Origin: Clostridium_AI sp964409685
GTDB lineage: Bacteria; Bacillota; Clostridia; Lachnospirales; Lachnospiraceae
Assembly (NCBI GenBank): GCA_964409685.1
Contig: CAYPEJ010000010.1
Location: 62,001 to 126,000, forward strand
Length of the DNA: 64,000 nucleotides
Reading direction: 5' to 3'
The notes under the pieces were generated by a model, which saw only the letters and a list, made by a program, of their open reading frames with translations, was not told where the DNA came from and made no database searches. This document shows positions 7,198 through 18,100 of this stretch, piece after piece; position 1 is the stretch's first letter; every line of letters begins with the position of its first letter. The position numbers were made by a program, and so were the translations under genes.

Positions 7198-10100
7198 ATG
7201 AGAAAAAAATTTTTACAGAGAACAGCCGTTGCAATGTTATCTCTATCTATGGCAGTAAGCCCAATGTATACTTTCGTTCCAAATGCTACTGTAAAAGCAG
7301 CAGAAGCTTCTCTATCCTTCACATGCTGGGATGGTGTTGACGCAACAAAGAATACAGACGGAAGCTACACATTAAGCTATGAAGACAAATATCAAACAGC
7401 CGTTTACAACATTCCAACTTCTATTGATGCTGCAAATATCGAAGAAGTTACATTAAACATCACAGCTAATTCCCAATTTTGTATTAAATTATGCGATAGC
7501 GAAGGAAACGCATTTTCAACCGATTACCCGGGTTATGGACTAGAGGAAGATGTAACATCCGATTATAGCTACACAATCGACGCCTCCCAAGGTACGTTAG
7601 CGCAAATTCAGATTATGTCTTTATCCGAGCAATCATTAACAGTAAATTCTATTGATATTGATGTAAATGATGGTACACAAACAGATGCAGACGCAGCATT
7701 ATCTTTCACATGCTGGGACGGCGCAACTGCTACTAAAAATGACGATGGCAGCTACACATTAGACTTTGAAGACAAGTACAAGACTGCAATCTACAGTATT
7801 CCAAGTTCCATTGATGCAGCCACAATCGAATCCGTAACATTAAATATCACAGCTGATGCACAATTCTGTGTAAAATTATGTGACGCAGCAGGTGAAGCAT
7901 TTTCAACCGATTACCCAGGTTACGGCTTAGAAGAAGCAACAACTGAAAATTATAAATATACCGTAGACGCTTCCCAAGGTACATTGTCACAGATTCAGAT
8001 CATGTCCTTAGGTACACAATCCCTTACTGTAAATTCTATTACAATTAAAGTAAGTGCGGATGCACCAGAAGCAAGTGAAAAACCAGCTTCCGACCCACTT
8101 TCCTTCACATGCTGGAACGGCGTAACTGCAACAGAAAATGAAGACGGTTCCTACACACTTGATTTCGAAGGAAAATACAATACAGCCGTTTACAACATCC
8201 CAGATACATATGATGTTGACACAATCGCTGGCGTTGTATTAAACATCACAGCAGGCAAACAATTCTGTATCAAATTGTGTGATAGCACAGGCGAAGCATT
8301 CTACACAGAATACCCAGGTTACGGCTTAACATCTACTGTTGCAAAAGATTATACATACCGTATCGATGGCGAAGTGGAGAAACTAGCTCAGATTCAAATC
8401 ATGTCTCTAACAGAAGACACTACACTTACTGTAAATTCCATTAACGTAAATGTCAAAGAAGTGGATCCAGACGAAGCCATTTATACAAAATCACTTTATG
8501 ACTTAGCTGAAAAATTCGGCTTCAAGTTCGGTACAAATATCAGCTACTCCACATTATCCGATAATAGCTACAAAAAGTTAGTTGCAAAACATTTCAACAG
8601 TGTAACTGCATCCAATGAAATGAAGGCATATTCTCTATTAGATCAATCCGCTTCTAAAGCAAGTGCAAACGGAATGCCTGTTATGAACTACTCTCAAGCA
8701 GATGAAATGATGGAATTTGCAGTTGAAAATAACATCGAAGTACGTGGACATACTCTCGTTTGGGATGCTTACATGTGTGATTGGTTCTTCCGCGAAGGCT
8801 ACGACACAAGTAAGGGCTATGTAGATTCTGACACAGCAAAAGCACGTATGAAATATTATATTGAAGATGTAATCACTCACTTCGAAACAAAATTCCCTGG
8901 AACTATTTATTGTTGGGATGTTGTAAATGAAGCAATTGAAACAGGCAATACCATTATCTCAGGCGATCCAAGATGCATTGAAGATAACATTTTCGCACAA
9001 ATCGTTGGTGATGATTATGTTGAACTTGCATTTATGTATGCAGCAGATACGATTGAAGCTTTAAAAGTTACACAACCTGATATTGATGTGAAGTTATTCT
9101 ACAATGACTTTAGTACATTCTATACACAAAAACGCGATGCAATCTGTGCATTGGTAGAAAGTATTAACTCTTATGCAAAAGATGAAAATGGTAACTATCG
9201 TAAACTTTGCGATGGTGTTGGTATGCAAAGTTACATCGGTGGATACGGACAACAAAATGGTTGTATGAACTCTGGCGATATCAGCTTAATTAAGACAGCA
9301 ATTCAGAAATTCCATGCGTTAGATGTGGAAGTACATGTAACAGAAATGGCTGTTCGTAACTACGAAAATGACGAAGAAACATTAGCAAAACATGCAGCGT
9401 TCTATGAAGATTTATTTGAAATGTTTATTGCAATTAATAAGGCAGATGACAAGGCATTAACAAGTGTTTCAATCTGGGGATTATGCGATAACCCAAGCCT
9501 TCCAACTACGGATTATAGTTATAAGATGAATGGTCCTTACTGTGGTTTATTTACAGAAACGCTTGCGATGAAAGATTCTTTCAAAAATGTGTATAATGTG
9601 ATGGAAAATGCAGAGGCGATTGATTTTGTGACACCTAGTCCAGAACCAAGCGTTGAACCATCCGTTGAACCAAGCGTTGAGCCAAGTGTAGAACCATCTG
9701 TGGAACCAAGCGTTGAGCCAAGTGTGGAACCAAGTGTAGAGCCATCTGTGGAACCAAGTGTAGAGCCATCTGTTGAACCTAGCATTGAACCAAGTGTAAC
9801 ACCAAGTGAAGAACCAAGTGTTACTCCTAGTCAATCTCCAATTACCGTATCCCCTAAAGTTTCTGTATCATCTAACATTAGTGGAACGATTTCACAAGTA
9901 TACACAATCACAAATGGCGGAACAGAATCCTTCGATTTATCTAAGTTGACAATCCGCTACAACTATACAAAAGATGATGTAAAAGCTCAGACATTCTGCT
10001 GTGATAACGCAGGTCACTCCTTAAACGTAGCACCTTACTATACAAATATCGCATCTTCCGTAACAGGTACATTTGGAGATGGATATGTTGATATCGCATT

Positions 10101-10239
10101 TAAGGATGCATATGAATTTACATCTGGAACACTTAATGTACAAGTTCGTTTCAACAATAGTGACTGGTCAAGCTATACGAATTTACAGGGTGGGGCAGTA
10201 GAAGTGTACTATGATGGACAATTGATTGATACATTATAG
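7198..10239 (+). CDS. Secreted GH10 endo-xylanase with three N-terminal repeats and C-terminal CBM3-like module
   Basis: The 1,013-residue exported xylanase has a signal peptide (1-36) and three ~125-residue modules (about 37-160, 167-290, 300-422), each starting LSFTCW(D/N)G and containing QFC(I/V)KLCD. The GH10 barrel follows (about 428-808) with RGHTLVWD, acid/base Glu578 in WDVVNEAIE, nucleophile Glu716 in HVTEMAV and SIWGLCD. An EPSV repeat linker (about 811-881) leads to a C-terminal CBM3-like module (about 883-1013; IRYNYTKDD, VQVRFNNSDWSSY). The three front modules sit where CBM22 usually occurs but do not read as CBM22. ATG 7198 has GAAGGGAG upstream; an earlier in-frame start would run through the intergenic stem-loop. 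The position after the CE2 esterase suggests joint action on acetylated xylan. Confidence 0.93.
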   Translation: MRKKFLQRTAVAMLSLSMAVSPMYTFVPNATVKAAEASLSFTCWDGVDATKNTDGSYTLSYEDKYQTAVYNIPTSIDAANIEEVTLNITANSQFCIKLCDSEGNAFSTDYPGYGLEEDVTSDYSYTIDASQGTLAQIQIMSLSEQSLTVNSIDIDVNDGTQTDADAALSFTCWDGATATKNDDGSYTLDFEDKYKTAIYSIPSSIDAATIESVTLNITADAQFCVKLCDAAGEAFSTDYPGYGLEEATTENYKYTVDASQGTLSQIQIMSLGTQSLTVNSITIKVSADAPEASEKPASDPLSFTCWNGVTATENEDGSYTLDFEGKYNTAVYNIPDTYDVDTIAGVVLNITAGKQFCIKLCDSTGEAFYTEYPGYGLTSTVAKDYTYRIDGEVEKLAQIQIMSLTEDTTLTVNSINVNVKEVDPDEAIYTKSLYDLAEKFGFKFGTNISYSTLSDNSYKKLVAKHFNSVTASNEMKAYSLLDQSASKASANGMPVMNYSQADEMMEFAVENNIEVRGHTLVWDAYMCDWFFREGYDTSKGYVDSDTAKARMKYYIEDVITHFETKFPGTIYCWDVVNEAIETGNTIISGDPRCIEDNIFAQIVGDDYVELAFMYAADTIEALKVTQPDIDVKLFYNDFSTFYTQKRDAICALVESINSYAKDENGNYRKLCDGVGMQSYIGGYGQQNGCMNSGDISLIKTAIQKFHALDVEVHVTEMAVRNYENDEETLAKHAAFYEDLFEMFIAINKADDKALTSVSIWGLCDNPSLPTTDYSYKMNGPYCGLFTETLAMKDSFKNVYNVMENAEAIDFVTPSPEPSVEPSVEPSVEPSVEPSVEPSVEPSVEPSVEPSVEPSVEPSVEPSIEPSVTPSEEPSVTPSQSPITVSPKVSVSSNISGTISQVYTITNGGTESFDLSKLTIRYNYTKDDVKAQTFCCDNAGHSLNVAPYYTNIASSVTGTFGDGYVDIAFKDAYEFTSGTLNVQVRFNNSDWSSYTNLQGGAVEVYYDGQLIDTL
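9646..9834 (+). repeat. EPSV-coding tandem repeat (GH10 linker)
   Basis: A run of 12-base units coding Glu-Pro-Ser-Val (some Ile or Thr) links the GH10 domain to the CBM3-like module. The antisense strand is also open across it, which is a by-product of the repeat. Confidence 0.9.
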
Positions 10240-10309
10240 GATAGACTTGTTATAAGAATTCGAATGTAGACATTTCGATTGAAATTTGCTTGAAATTCGC
10301 TTATATCGA

Positions 10310-10352
10310 GAAGGAATAAGTTTTGTAAATGATAAACTTATTCCTTCTTTTT
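10310..10352 (+). terminator. Intrinsic terminator after the GH10 gene
   Basis: GAAGGAATAAGTTT and AAACTTATTCCTTC form a 14-bp stem with a short loop, followed directly by TTTTT. Confidence 0.88.
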
Positions 10353-10429
10353 AATTATCTTACCAAGTATCTCGTGAAAAAGTGTTAACAACTTTAATTT
10401 TATCACAATGTCATTCTAATAATATGCTG

Positions 10430-10458
10430 TTGGATTAAAAAGGAAAACATGTTATAAT
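10430..10458 (+). promoter_or_regulatory. Promoter for the VOC protein gene cluster
   Basis: TTGGAT (10430-10435), a 17-base spacer and a perfect TATAAT (10453-10458) lie about 70 bases before the VOC gene. Confidence 0.65.
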
Positions 10459-10526
10459 AAAGGTTATGTAAAAAGTAATATTCATACATTTTTAGGGTAT
10501 GAATCAATTATTGGGAGGCTATATTA

Positions 10527-10877
10527 ATGAAATGTTCAATAAATTCATTATATCTGTGTGTAGATAACATGGATAGGGCCATTGATTTTTATGAACAACT
10601 TTTTAATCAAAAAGTAATGAAAAGAGATCGAATATATAGCATATTTAATATCGATGGCTTTCGATTGGGGTTATTTGCATATAAGGAGTTGAAGGAAGAA
10701 CATACATTTGGTTCTAATTGTCTACCTAGTATCGAAGTGGAAAGTTTGGATGATATCAAAAAAGTACTTGGAAATACACAGGTAGTATTTCCGATAACGC
10801 AAATAGGTGATAATTGGGTTGCTGAATTTAGTGATAGTGAAGGAAATCATATAGAGATAACAACTCCAGTGCAATAA
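10527..10877 (+). CDS. VOC (glyoxalase/bleomycin-resistance fold) family protein
   Basis: The 116-residue cytoplasmic protein has the beta-alpha-beta-beta-beta pattern of the vicinal-oxygen-chelate fold: SLYLCVDNMDRAIDFYEQLF at the N-terminus and WVAEFSDSEGNHIEIT at the C-terminus, the usual family signatures. GGGAGG precedes the start. The fold is clear, but members range from isomerases to drug-binding proteins, so no substrate can be given. Two short genes follow on the same strand within 60 bases and may be co-transcribed. Confidence 0.8.
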   Translation: MKCSINSLYLCVDNMDRAIDFYEQLFNQKVMKRDRIYSIFNIDGFRLGLFAYKELKEEHTFGSNCLPSIEVESLDDIKKVLGNTQVVFPITQIGDNWVAEFSDSEGNHIEITTPVQ

Positions 10878-10925
10878 TTTTTGAGAAACTGGTGTTAATA
10901 GCACGAACACAAGAAGGAGAGCAGT

Positions 10926-11144
10926 ATGGGACTATTTAAGAAGAAAGTTGTAGCACTGACATATGACAAGGAAAATAAGAAACCAGTAATTAAGTCAAGC
11001 ATTTGCAATGGCGAACAAGTAGCAGGCTTTAAAGATATTCACACAGGTAAGATGGAAGAAGTAATGTTGATTAAAAGTCAGGCAGATCTTGATAAGTTCA
11101 AGGCATTGTATGGAATAAACGAAGAAATAGCAAAGGAATATTAA
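10926..11144 (+). CDS. Small conserved protein of unknown function
   Basis: The 72-residue basic protein begins MGLFKKKVVALTYDKENKKP and has GAAGGAG upstream. It contains no membrane segment or known catalytic motif. Proteins of this look occur in related clostridia, but no function is recognised. It lies 35 bases before the deformylase-like gene, so the two are probably transcribed together. Confidence 0.65.
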   Translation: MGLFKKKVVALTYDKENKKPVIKSSICNGEQVAGFKDIHTGKMEEVMLIKSQADLDKFKALYGINEEIAKEY

Positions 11145-11179
11145 GGATATCAGCCTGATGTATGGAAAGGATGGAAATA

Positions 11180-11590
11180 ATGGTAAAGAAGATAATGCGT
11201 GATCCTCTGTTTCTGGCACAGAAGTCAGTGGATGCAACAGAGGCAGACAAACAGGTTGTGATAGATTTGCTTGATACACTTAGAGTCAATTTAGAGCATT
11301 GCGTTGGTATGGCTGCCAATATGATTGGTGTGAAAAAGAATATCATTGTAGTGGCAGCAGGACCGTTTCAGTTTGCAATGATAAATCCAGTAATTACAAA
11401 AAAATCAGGAGCATATCAGACTAAGGAAGGATGTCTTTCTTTGGAAGGCGTAAGACCATGTACGAGATATCAGGAAATAGAAGTGGATTATTATGATCAG
11501 AATTTTAAGAAACAGCATGGGAAGTATTCTGGTTGGACTGCGCAAATTATTCAGCATGAGATTGACCATTGCAATGGAATAGTAATATAA
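11180..11590 (+). CDS. Peptide deformylase-like protein
   Basis: The 136-residue protein carries the metal-site motifs of peptide deformylase: EGCLSLEG and QHEIDHCNG (Cys ligand and HExxH). These enzymes remove the N-terminal formyl group from new proteins. It is shorter than the usual 150-190 residues, and motif I reads GMAANMIG instead of GxGLAAPQxG, so the catalytic-site Gln is replaced by Met. It may therefore be a divergent second copy or have another substrate. ATG 11180 is chosen because GGAAAGG lies 9 bases upstream; an in-frame ATG at 11162 lacks a site. Confidence 0.78.
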   Translation: MVKKIMRDPLFLAQKSVDATEADKQVVIDLLDTLRVNLEHCVGMAANMIGVKKNIIVVAAGPFQFAMINPVITKKSGAYQTKEGCLSLEGVRPCTRYQEIEVDYYDQNFKKQHGKYSGWTAQIIQHEIDHCNGIVI

Positions 11591-11609
11591 GAATTAGATA
11601 GGTGGTAAG

Positions 11610-11687
11610 ATGTATTTAATCAAGACAGTAAAAGGTGATATCACTAAAAGTACAGATGCTCAGGCAATCATAAATGCTTTTCGATAA
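11610..11687 (+). pseudogene. N-terminal fragment of a macro-domain protein
   Basis: A 25-codon frame with GGTGGTAAG ahead of its ATG encodes KGDITKSTDAQAIINA near its start. This is the opening strand-helix of the macro (ADP-ribose-binding) domain, in which VKGDIT...AIVNAAN is typical. The frame stops right after INAFR, where the sequence switches to the transposase fragment on the other strand. The gene seems to have been cut by an insertion and its remainder lost. Confidence 0.6.
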
Positions 11688-11831
11688 AATAATATTGCAT
11701 ACTTTATGTGAGACAGCATCCATTGCTACAAGTTTTGGTTTTGATTCACATTTCTTAAGATAGTAATCACGAAACACTAGATTTTTAGTATCGCCTATAC
11801 GAAATGAAAAAAAGTTCAAAACTACTACCAA
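11688..11831 (-). pseudogene. C-terminal fragment of an IS110-family-like transposase
   Basis: Read leftwards from 11831, the frame gives FRDYYLKKCESKPKLVAMDA and then SHKVCNII. This resembles the end of IS110/IS116/IS902 transposases (FYxRKxxxGKPxKVALxAVxxKLxxIIFAVL). The similarity stops at the junction with the macro-domain fragment near 11685. No N-terminal catalytic part is present, so the element is dead. Confidence 0.5.
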
Positions 11832-11844
11832 TTCTCAACCATTC

Positions 11845-11877
11845 AAAGGGGGCATCTGAAAAATGTCCCCTTTTTCT
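11845..11877 (+). terminator. Intrinsic terminator
   Basis: AAAGGGGGCAT and ATGTCCCCTTTTT form a GC-rich stem with a short loop and a T-tract. It separates the small-gene cluster from the RHS locus. Confidence 0.8.
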
Positions 11878-11907
11878 ATTTAACAATATGTAAAAATAAT
11901 ACAAACA

Positions 11908-11935
11908 TTGTAGTTTCTATCTTTCATGTTATAAT
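11908..11935 (+). promoter_or_regulatory. Candidate promoter of the RHS gene
   Basis: TTGTAG (11908-11913), a 16-base spacer and TATAAT (11930-11935) lie about 200 bases before the RHS start, which would give a long 5' leader. The rest of the 11878-12134 interval shows no other clear feature. Confidence 0.5.
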
Positions 11936-12134
11936 AGAATATATTATATTTATACATTTATTTGCCACCAATTTACAAATTTTATCAAGTCACATTGAAT
12001 TATGCATTTAACAGAAAGGAGGATTTATATTATTTGAAAAATTGAATGGAAATAGTAGTTTACAAATCTAACTCTACAATATAATAATAATCTCTCGTAA
12101 TCCTGAGTGGTTATAATAGTGAATAGGAGGAAAA

Positions 12135-15100
12135 ATGAAGATAGTACATTTTGAAAAAAACATATTCAGAAGAGTTTTGTGTTTGCTTTTATGTATGGCA
12201 ATTATTATAACTGGCATTCCAGTATCCGTATATGCAACAAGCCAAACTGAAACAAAGAGAAAATTTTTGAAAGTAGAACAAGAAGTATTTGTTCCCAGTG
12301 CAGGTGAGAAAGTAAGGATATCATTTAATTTGGAAGGCAAACGAAACGTAAACATCTACGTGAAAGATGGTCTAAAAATAATTGCTCATCTTGTAAAAAA
12401 CAAAACATATGATGGTGGATATGTAACTCATCAGTTGACATGGGACGGTAAAGATGATAATGGTGATTATGTTAAAAATGGTACCTATAAAGTTATTGTG
12501 GAACCTGTAGGAAAATATAAAAAATACAAATCCATTACCAATGTTTCCGTTGTTGGTGATAACACGCAAGAGATTCATATTGTGCCAAATACATATTCAA
12601 ATGTATTTAAAGTATATGGAAAAGGTGGAAAAAATCAAGGAATCAAAAACGTTACGCTCTCTGTAAAGCATGATGGGATATTAGAAAAAACTTTGGAAGC
12701 TGAAATTGGAGAGAATCTGTGGTATACCGAAGTATCCATGTCAGCTTATAGTCTATATGATTTATCGGCTGTGATACAATCATCCGCTGGAAATACTACA
12801 AGCAAGGTATCTGCTGTTATGCATACGTTTCGAGTTACAGATCGTATGGAGTACTTAGCATCCGTTTACTATGGAGACTATAAAAAGGATTCTCTTATAA
12901 GACGAGACAATGGAATTTATGAAACCTATAAAAACTGCGGAGAGTTAGTAGGAAGAAATTTCTTAGTTATAAATCCTACTAAGGTAATGAAACAGGAAAT
13001 ACGAAGTAATGATACGCAAACCAACCAGCATTTAGGCATCATCGATCAGATACAACGTATTAATTCCTCTAATCCAGCAAGTTTAACTATGGGGAATAAC
13101 TTTTATCAAAATGAAGATTTATTCATTGATGGATTTATCCCACTTCAATTATTGCGAACCTATAATTCGATGGATCAGAGTTTTCATGAGTTTGGAATGA
13201 AATGGTCAAATTCATACACTTACTTTTTACAAAATCTTGGGGATGCAGTAGCAATACGTTTTGAAGACGGGCATATCGAATATTATCTCCAAAATAATGA
13301 TGGTACTTACGAGAAACCAGATGGATTAGCAAGAGAACTAGTTGCAAATGCAGATGGAAGTTATACATTAATTGTAGATGGGATAACTATTTATGAATTT
13401 ACAGCAATTGGAAGGCTAAAAGAAATCAAAGACTTAAACGGCAATGCAATTACTTTTACATATCAGAATGGATTACTTGCAAAGATTGAAAATGACAGTG
13501 GTTTCTTTGAGTTTGTACACAATACAGATGGAACAATAAAAGCCATAAATGACAGCGGAAATCGCGAAATCAAATATGGATACACGAATGGCTTATTAAC
13601 CAGTTTCACAGATGCCGAAGGAAATACTACCACTTATTCATATGACTCAAAAAATCGACTAAATAAAGTGATAAGTCCAGAAAAAGTTGTTTTATATGAT
13701 ATTACATATGATAAATCAGATCGGGTAATTAGTAAGTCGATACAAGGTAGTACATATACATATAGCTATGACGACAAAAATCGTATTATTACATGTACAG
13801 AACCAAATGGTAATAAGATAAAATTCCATTATTCCGAAGAGTATCGAATTGAATCGGAAGAGTATTCAGATGGAACAATCAAATACTATTATGATGACGA
13901 TGATGATACCGAAAAAAACAGTGATGGTGATAGTGAAAATACAGATACAAAAGAAAATGAACTTGTCACAGCGCAAGTAAGCTCAATGGAGGAAGCATCA
14001 AAGGATACAAAAGAAAATGTTGTAGAGTTAAAAACACTTAACAGAAATATGTGTATTGGAGAAGAAGAGAATAATACAATCTATCCGCATTTTCATATTA
14101 CGAATACCAGTTACGAAACAATTCAATTAAAGGATCTTACGATTCGCTATTACTTTACTATTGATGGAGAGCGAAAGCTAAACTTTTTCACAGATTTTGC
14201 AGCCATCTGTGATACAAATGTAATTGACTTTAATGGGATAAAAGCAAAATTTCTAAAATTGAATACCCCAGTTCAAGGTGCTGATTGCTTGATGGAGGTA
14301 AGTTTCGACGATACAAGTGGAAGTTTGTCACCCAATGAATATGTGGATATTCATACAAGAATCGGGAAAGATGATTGGAGTGTATTTAAACCAGGTGACG
14401 ATTATTCCCAAAATACAGAATCAAGCTTAAGTGTTTTCGACTATGTTGATGTATTCTATAAAGGGAATCTGGTATGGGGAAAAGGTGAAATATCAGGAGA
14501 AGGTACTGAACTTCAGAATCAATCTTCTCCAGAGCATACGAACCCAAACAATCCTGTGAATAATAATCAAAATGATCATTCTAATAATGGCAATACCCAA
14601 AGTCAAAATGATTATAGTGGAAACTATGACGAAGAGATTATTCCAAAGGGAACAAATCATCTAGAACTTAAGATGTACAATACAGGAAACAGTGGTTTTT
14701 GTTCGAATACGATTCACCCAATGATGAAATTAGTAAATGCAGGTGAAAATATTGTAAAGCTGGAAAATGTCAAAATACGTTATTACTATACTGCAGATGG
14801 TAAGGAACAACAGAAGTTTTGGTGTGATTGGTTTACTCAAGGACAAAACAATGTAACTGGAACATTTCATAAGTTAGAACAACCGTTTAACGGTGCAGAT
14901 CATTATTTAGAGATAGGGTTTAAGGAAACTGCTGGTTACATCGATATCGGAGCATCGCTAGATCTTCACATCCGTTTTGCAAAAGAAAATTGGAGTGATT
15001 ACGATCTAACAAACGATTATTCGCTTAATCCTGGTTATGAATATATAGATTGGGAAAAAGTAGATGTCTTTGTTGATGATGTAAAAGTATGGGGGAAAGA

Positions 15101-18100
15101 CATTGAATTCAGTGAAGAAGATATCGAGCTAGACTGGATGGATTATGCCGATAGTACCTATACACCGATCAGTATCCAAATGTTTAATCGAAATATCCAA
15201 AATCGAAGTAATGAAGTATCACCAAAGTTTAGAATTTATAATATCAGCGAAGATGTAATTCAATTATCTTCCTTACGGTTAAATTATTTCTATACAACAG
15301 ATGGACCTGAGAATCAAATCTTTGAAGTGGACTGGGCTGGAATAGGAAATCTATTTCAATCAACAATTGATAAGAATGACGTGACATGCCATTTTACAGA
15401 AGTAGATGAAGATAATCTTGAAACAAGATGTATTGCAGATATAGGTTTTTCAAGAGAAGATTTATATATCCATCCAGGAGAATTTTTAGAATTACATATT
15501 AGAATTCATCGAGAAAATTGGACAAAGTACGTTCAGTTAAACGATTTTTCATTCAATGCTGATAGTAAGAATTATGAAGAATGGCGTAAAGTTGCTGCAT
15601 ATATAGGAGATAGATGGGTTTATGGCTCTATTCCATTATTCCATGCAGAACATATTGATCCAGATCCAAACGAAGATAAAGAAACAACCTATTCTGTGAG
15701 TTCAAAAGAATCCTATCTAACAACTACAGATAAAAATGGTAATTCAATAGGATATACCTATGACGCAAATGGAAATATAACATCAATAGTAGATGCATTA
15801 GGCAATAAAACAACCAATACATATAATAAAAATGGGCAGATAACCAGTGTAGTAGACCCATTAGGCAATACAACAAAGTATGCTTATGACAAGAATGGAA
15901 ATTTAACCTCTGTAACAGATGCGTTAGGGAATGTAACAAAGTATACTTACAATGAAAAAGGATATTTATTAAAAGAAACAAAAGCAGATGGAACCGTAGA
16001 AACTAGGACATATGATGCCAAAGGAAATATGAAAACCATTACAGATGCCAATGGAAATACAGTTTCGTATCAATACGATAATCTAAATCGCGTGAAATCG
16101 TATACGGATGCCAATGGTGGAGTTACGTGTTATAAATATTCGTTAAATGGTAATATAACAGAGGTAAAAGATTCTTTAGGCTACACATCTAAAACTGCCT
16201 ATAACAAGGATGGTCAAGTAACAAAAGAAACCGATAAAAATGGTTATGTTACTTCTTATGTATATGACAAAATAACGGGATATCAAAAGCAAACGATTAA
16301 CCCATTGTTAGGAAAGGAAAGTTACTCCTACGATGTAATGGGAAATCTTTCAACGGTAACAGCACCAGACGGAGGTGTTACCACTTATACTTATGATTTA
16401 TTTGGAAGAATAGAAAGTGAGACAGATCCAAACGGAGGTAAGAAAACCTATACATATGATAAGAACGGAAACACACTAGAAGAAACAGATGAACTAGGAA
16501 ATGTTACAACCTATTCTTATGACAAATTAGGTCGACTAATATCCCAGACAGGTGAACAAGAAAATGAAATAACCTATACTTATGATGCTCTTGGTAGAAC
16601 AATCGAAGAAGTAGACGCAAATAAAGGAGTTACAAAATACGTCTATGATAGATTGGGGAATGTTATTCAAACAATTGATGCCAATGGGAGCACAACGAAA
16701 GATAGTTATAATAAAGTAGGACTACTAGCAAGTACAACCGATGCAAGCGGAAATAAAATTACATATAATTATGATGCCACAGGACGAAAAATAAGTGAAA
16801 GTGATACGCTGGGCAATAAGACTCAATGGGCATATGATAAGAACGGAAACATTACAAAGACAACCGATGCCAATGGTCACTGTATTTCCTATCTTTATGA
16901 TAAGGAGAATCAAATAACAAAAATCAAAGATGACGATGGAAATACAATCAGCTATGTATACGATGGCAATGGAAATACCATATCCGAGACAGATGCTCTT
17001 GGCAATAAAACCACTTATACTTATGATGCATGTGGAAATCAAACAAGTATCACAAATGCCCTTGGCAAGGTAAGTAAGTTTCAGTATAACGCGAATCATC
17101 TATTAACAAAAGAGATTGATGCAAAAGGAAATGCTACAACCTATACCTATGATAAAAACGGTAATGTAACCAAGAAAATCAATGCTCTTGGAGCTATTAC
17201 AAGCTACACCTACGACAAAGCAAATCAGCTTATACAAGAAGTAGACCCACAAGGTGGAAAAATAAGTTATCGTTACGATAAGCGTGGAAACGTAATTCAA
17301 AAGACCGATGCCGAAGGAAATAAGACTTACTATGCATATAATCAAGTAGGGAATCTTACCAAAGTAACAGATGCACTAGGGAATGTAACTACTTATCAAT
17401 ACGATGCAGTTGGAAATCTAGTTCTGCAAACACGACTAGGAAAGACTTCAGAAGAAAACCAAACAACGACCTATCAGTACGATAAAAATGGTAATTTAAT
17501 CAAACAAACAGATCCAACAGGTGAAAGTATTTCTTATAGTTACGATGCAGCTGGGAAATTAATAAAAGAAGTTCAAAAAGATGGTACATCCACAAATTAC
17601 ATTTATGATAAAGCAGGCAATCAAACCAAAGTCATTTACCACGATAATCGAAGCATAAGTTATACTTATACTGAAATGGATCAAATTAAGACTATGACGG
17701 ACTGGAATGGTACAACAACTTACGAATATGATGCTAACGGACAAGTAACGAAAGTGACAGATGCCAATCAGCAAGAGATAAAGTATACTTGGACCAAATT
17801 AGGACAGAAGAAAACCATTACATATCCAACAGGAAATACCGTAAAATATACTTATGATGACAATGGAAATCTAACAAATGTTATTGATACAAATAATGGA
17901 GTAACCACATACACTTATGATGCACTGAATCAAGTAACCACAAAGAAACTTCCAAATGGTGCCCAAACTGCGTATGAATATAGTAAAAATGGTTGGTTGA
18001 TTAAGAGAGAAGAAGTAGACGGCGCGGGTTACAAAGAGTCTTATACTTATGAGTATGATAAAAGTGGAAATCGAACCAAAGAAACAAAGTGCTGTGGCAA

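Noticed and set aside
9537..9834. Minus-strand frames opposite the GH10 linker
   Set aside because: They arise from the EPSV repeat (reading as GSTDGSTL and similar) and have no independent support.
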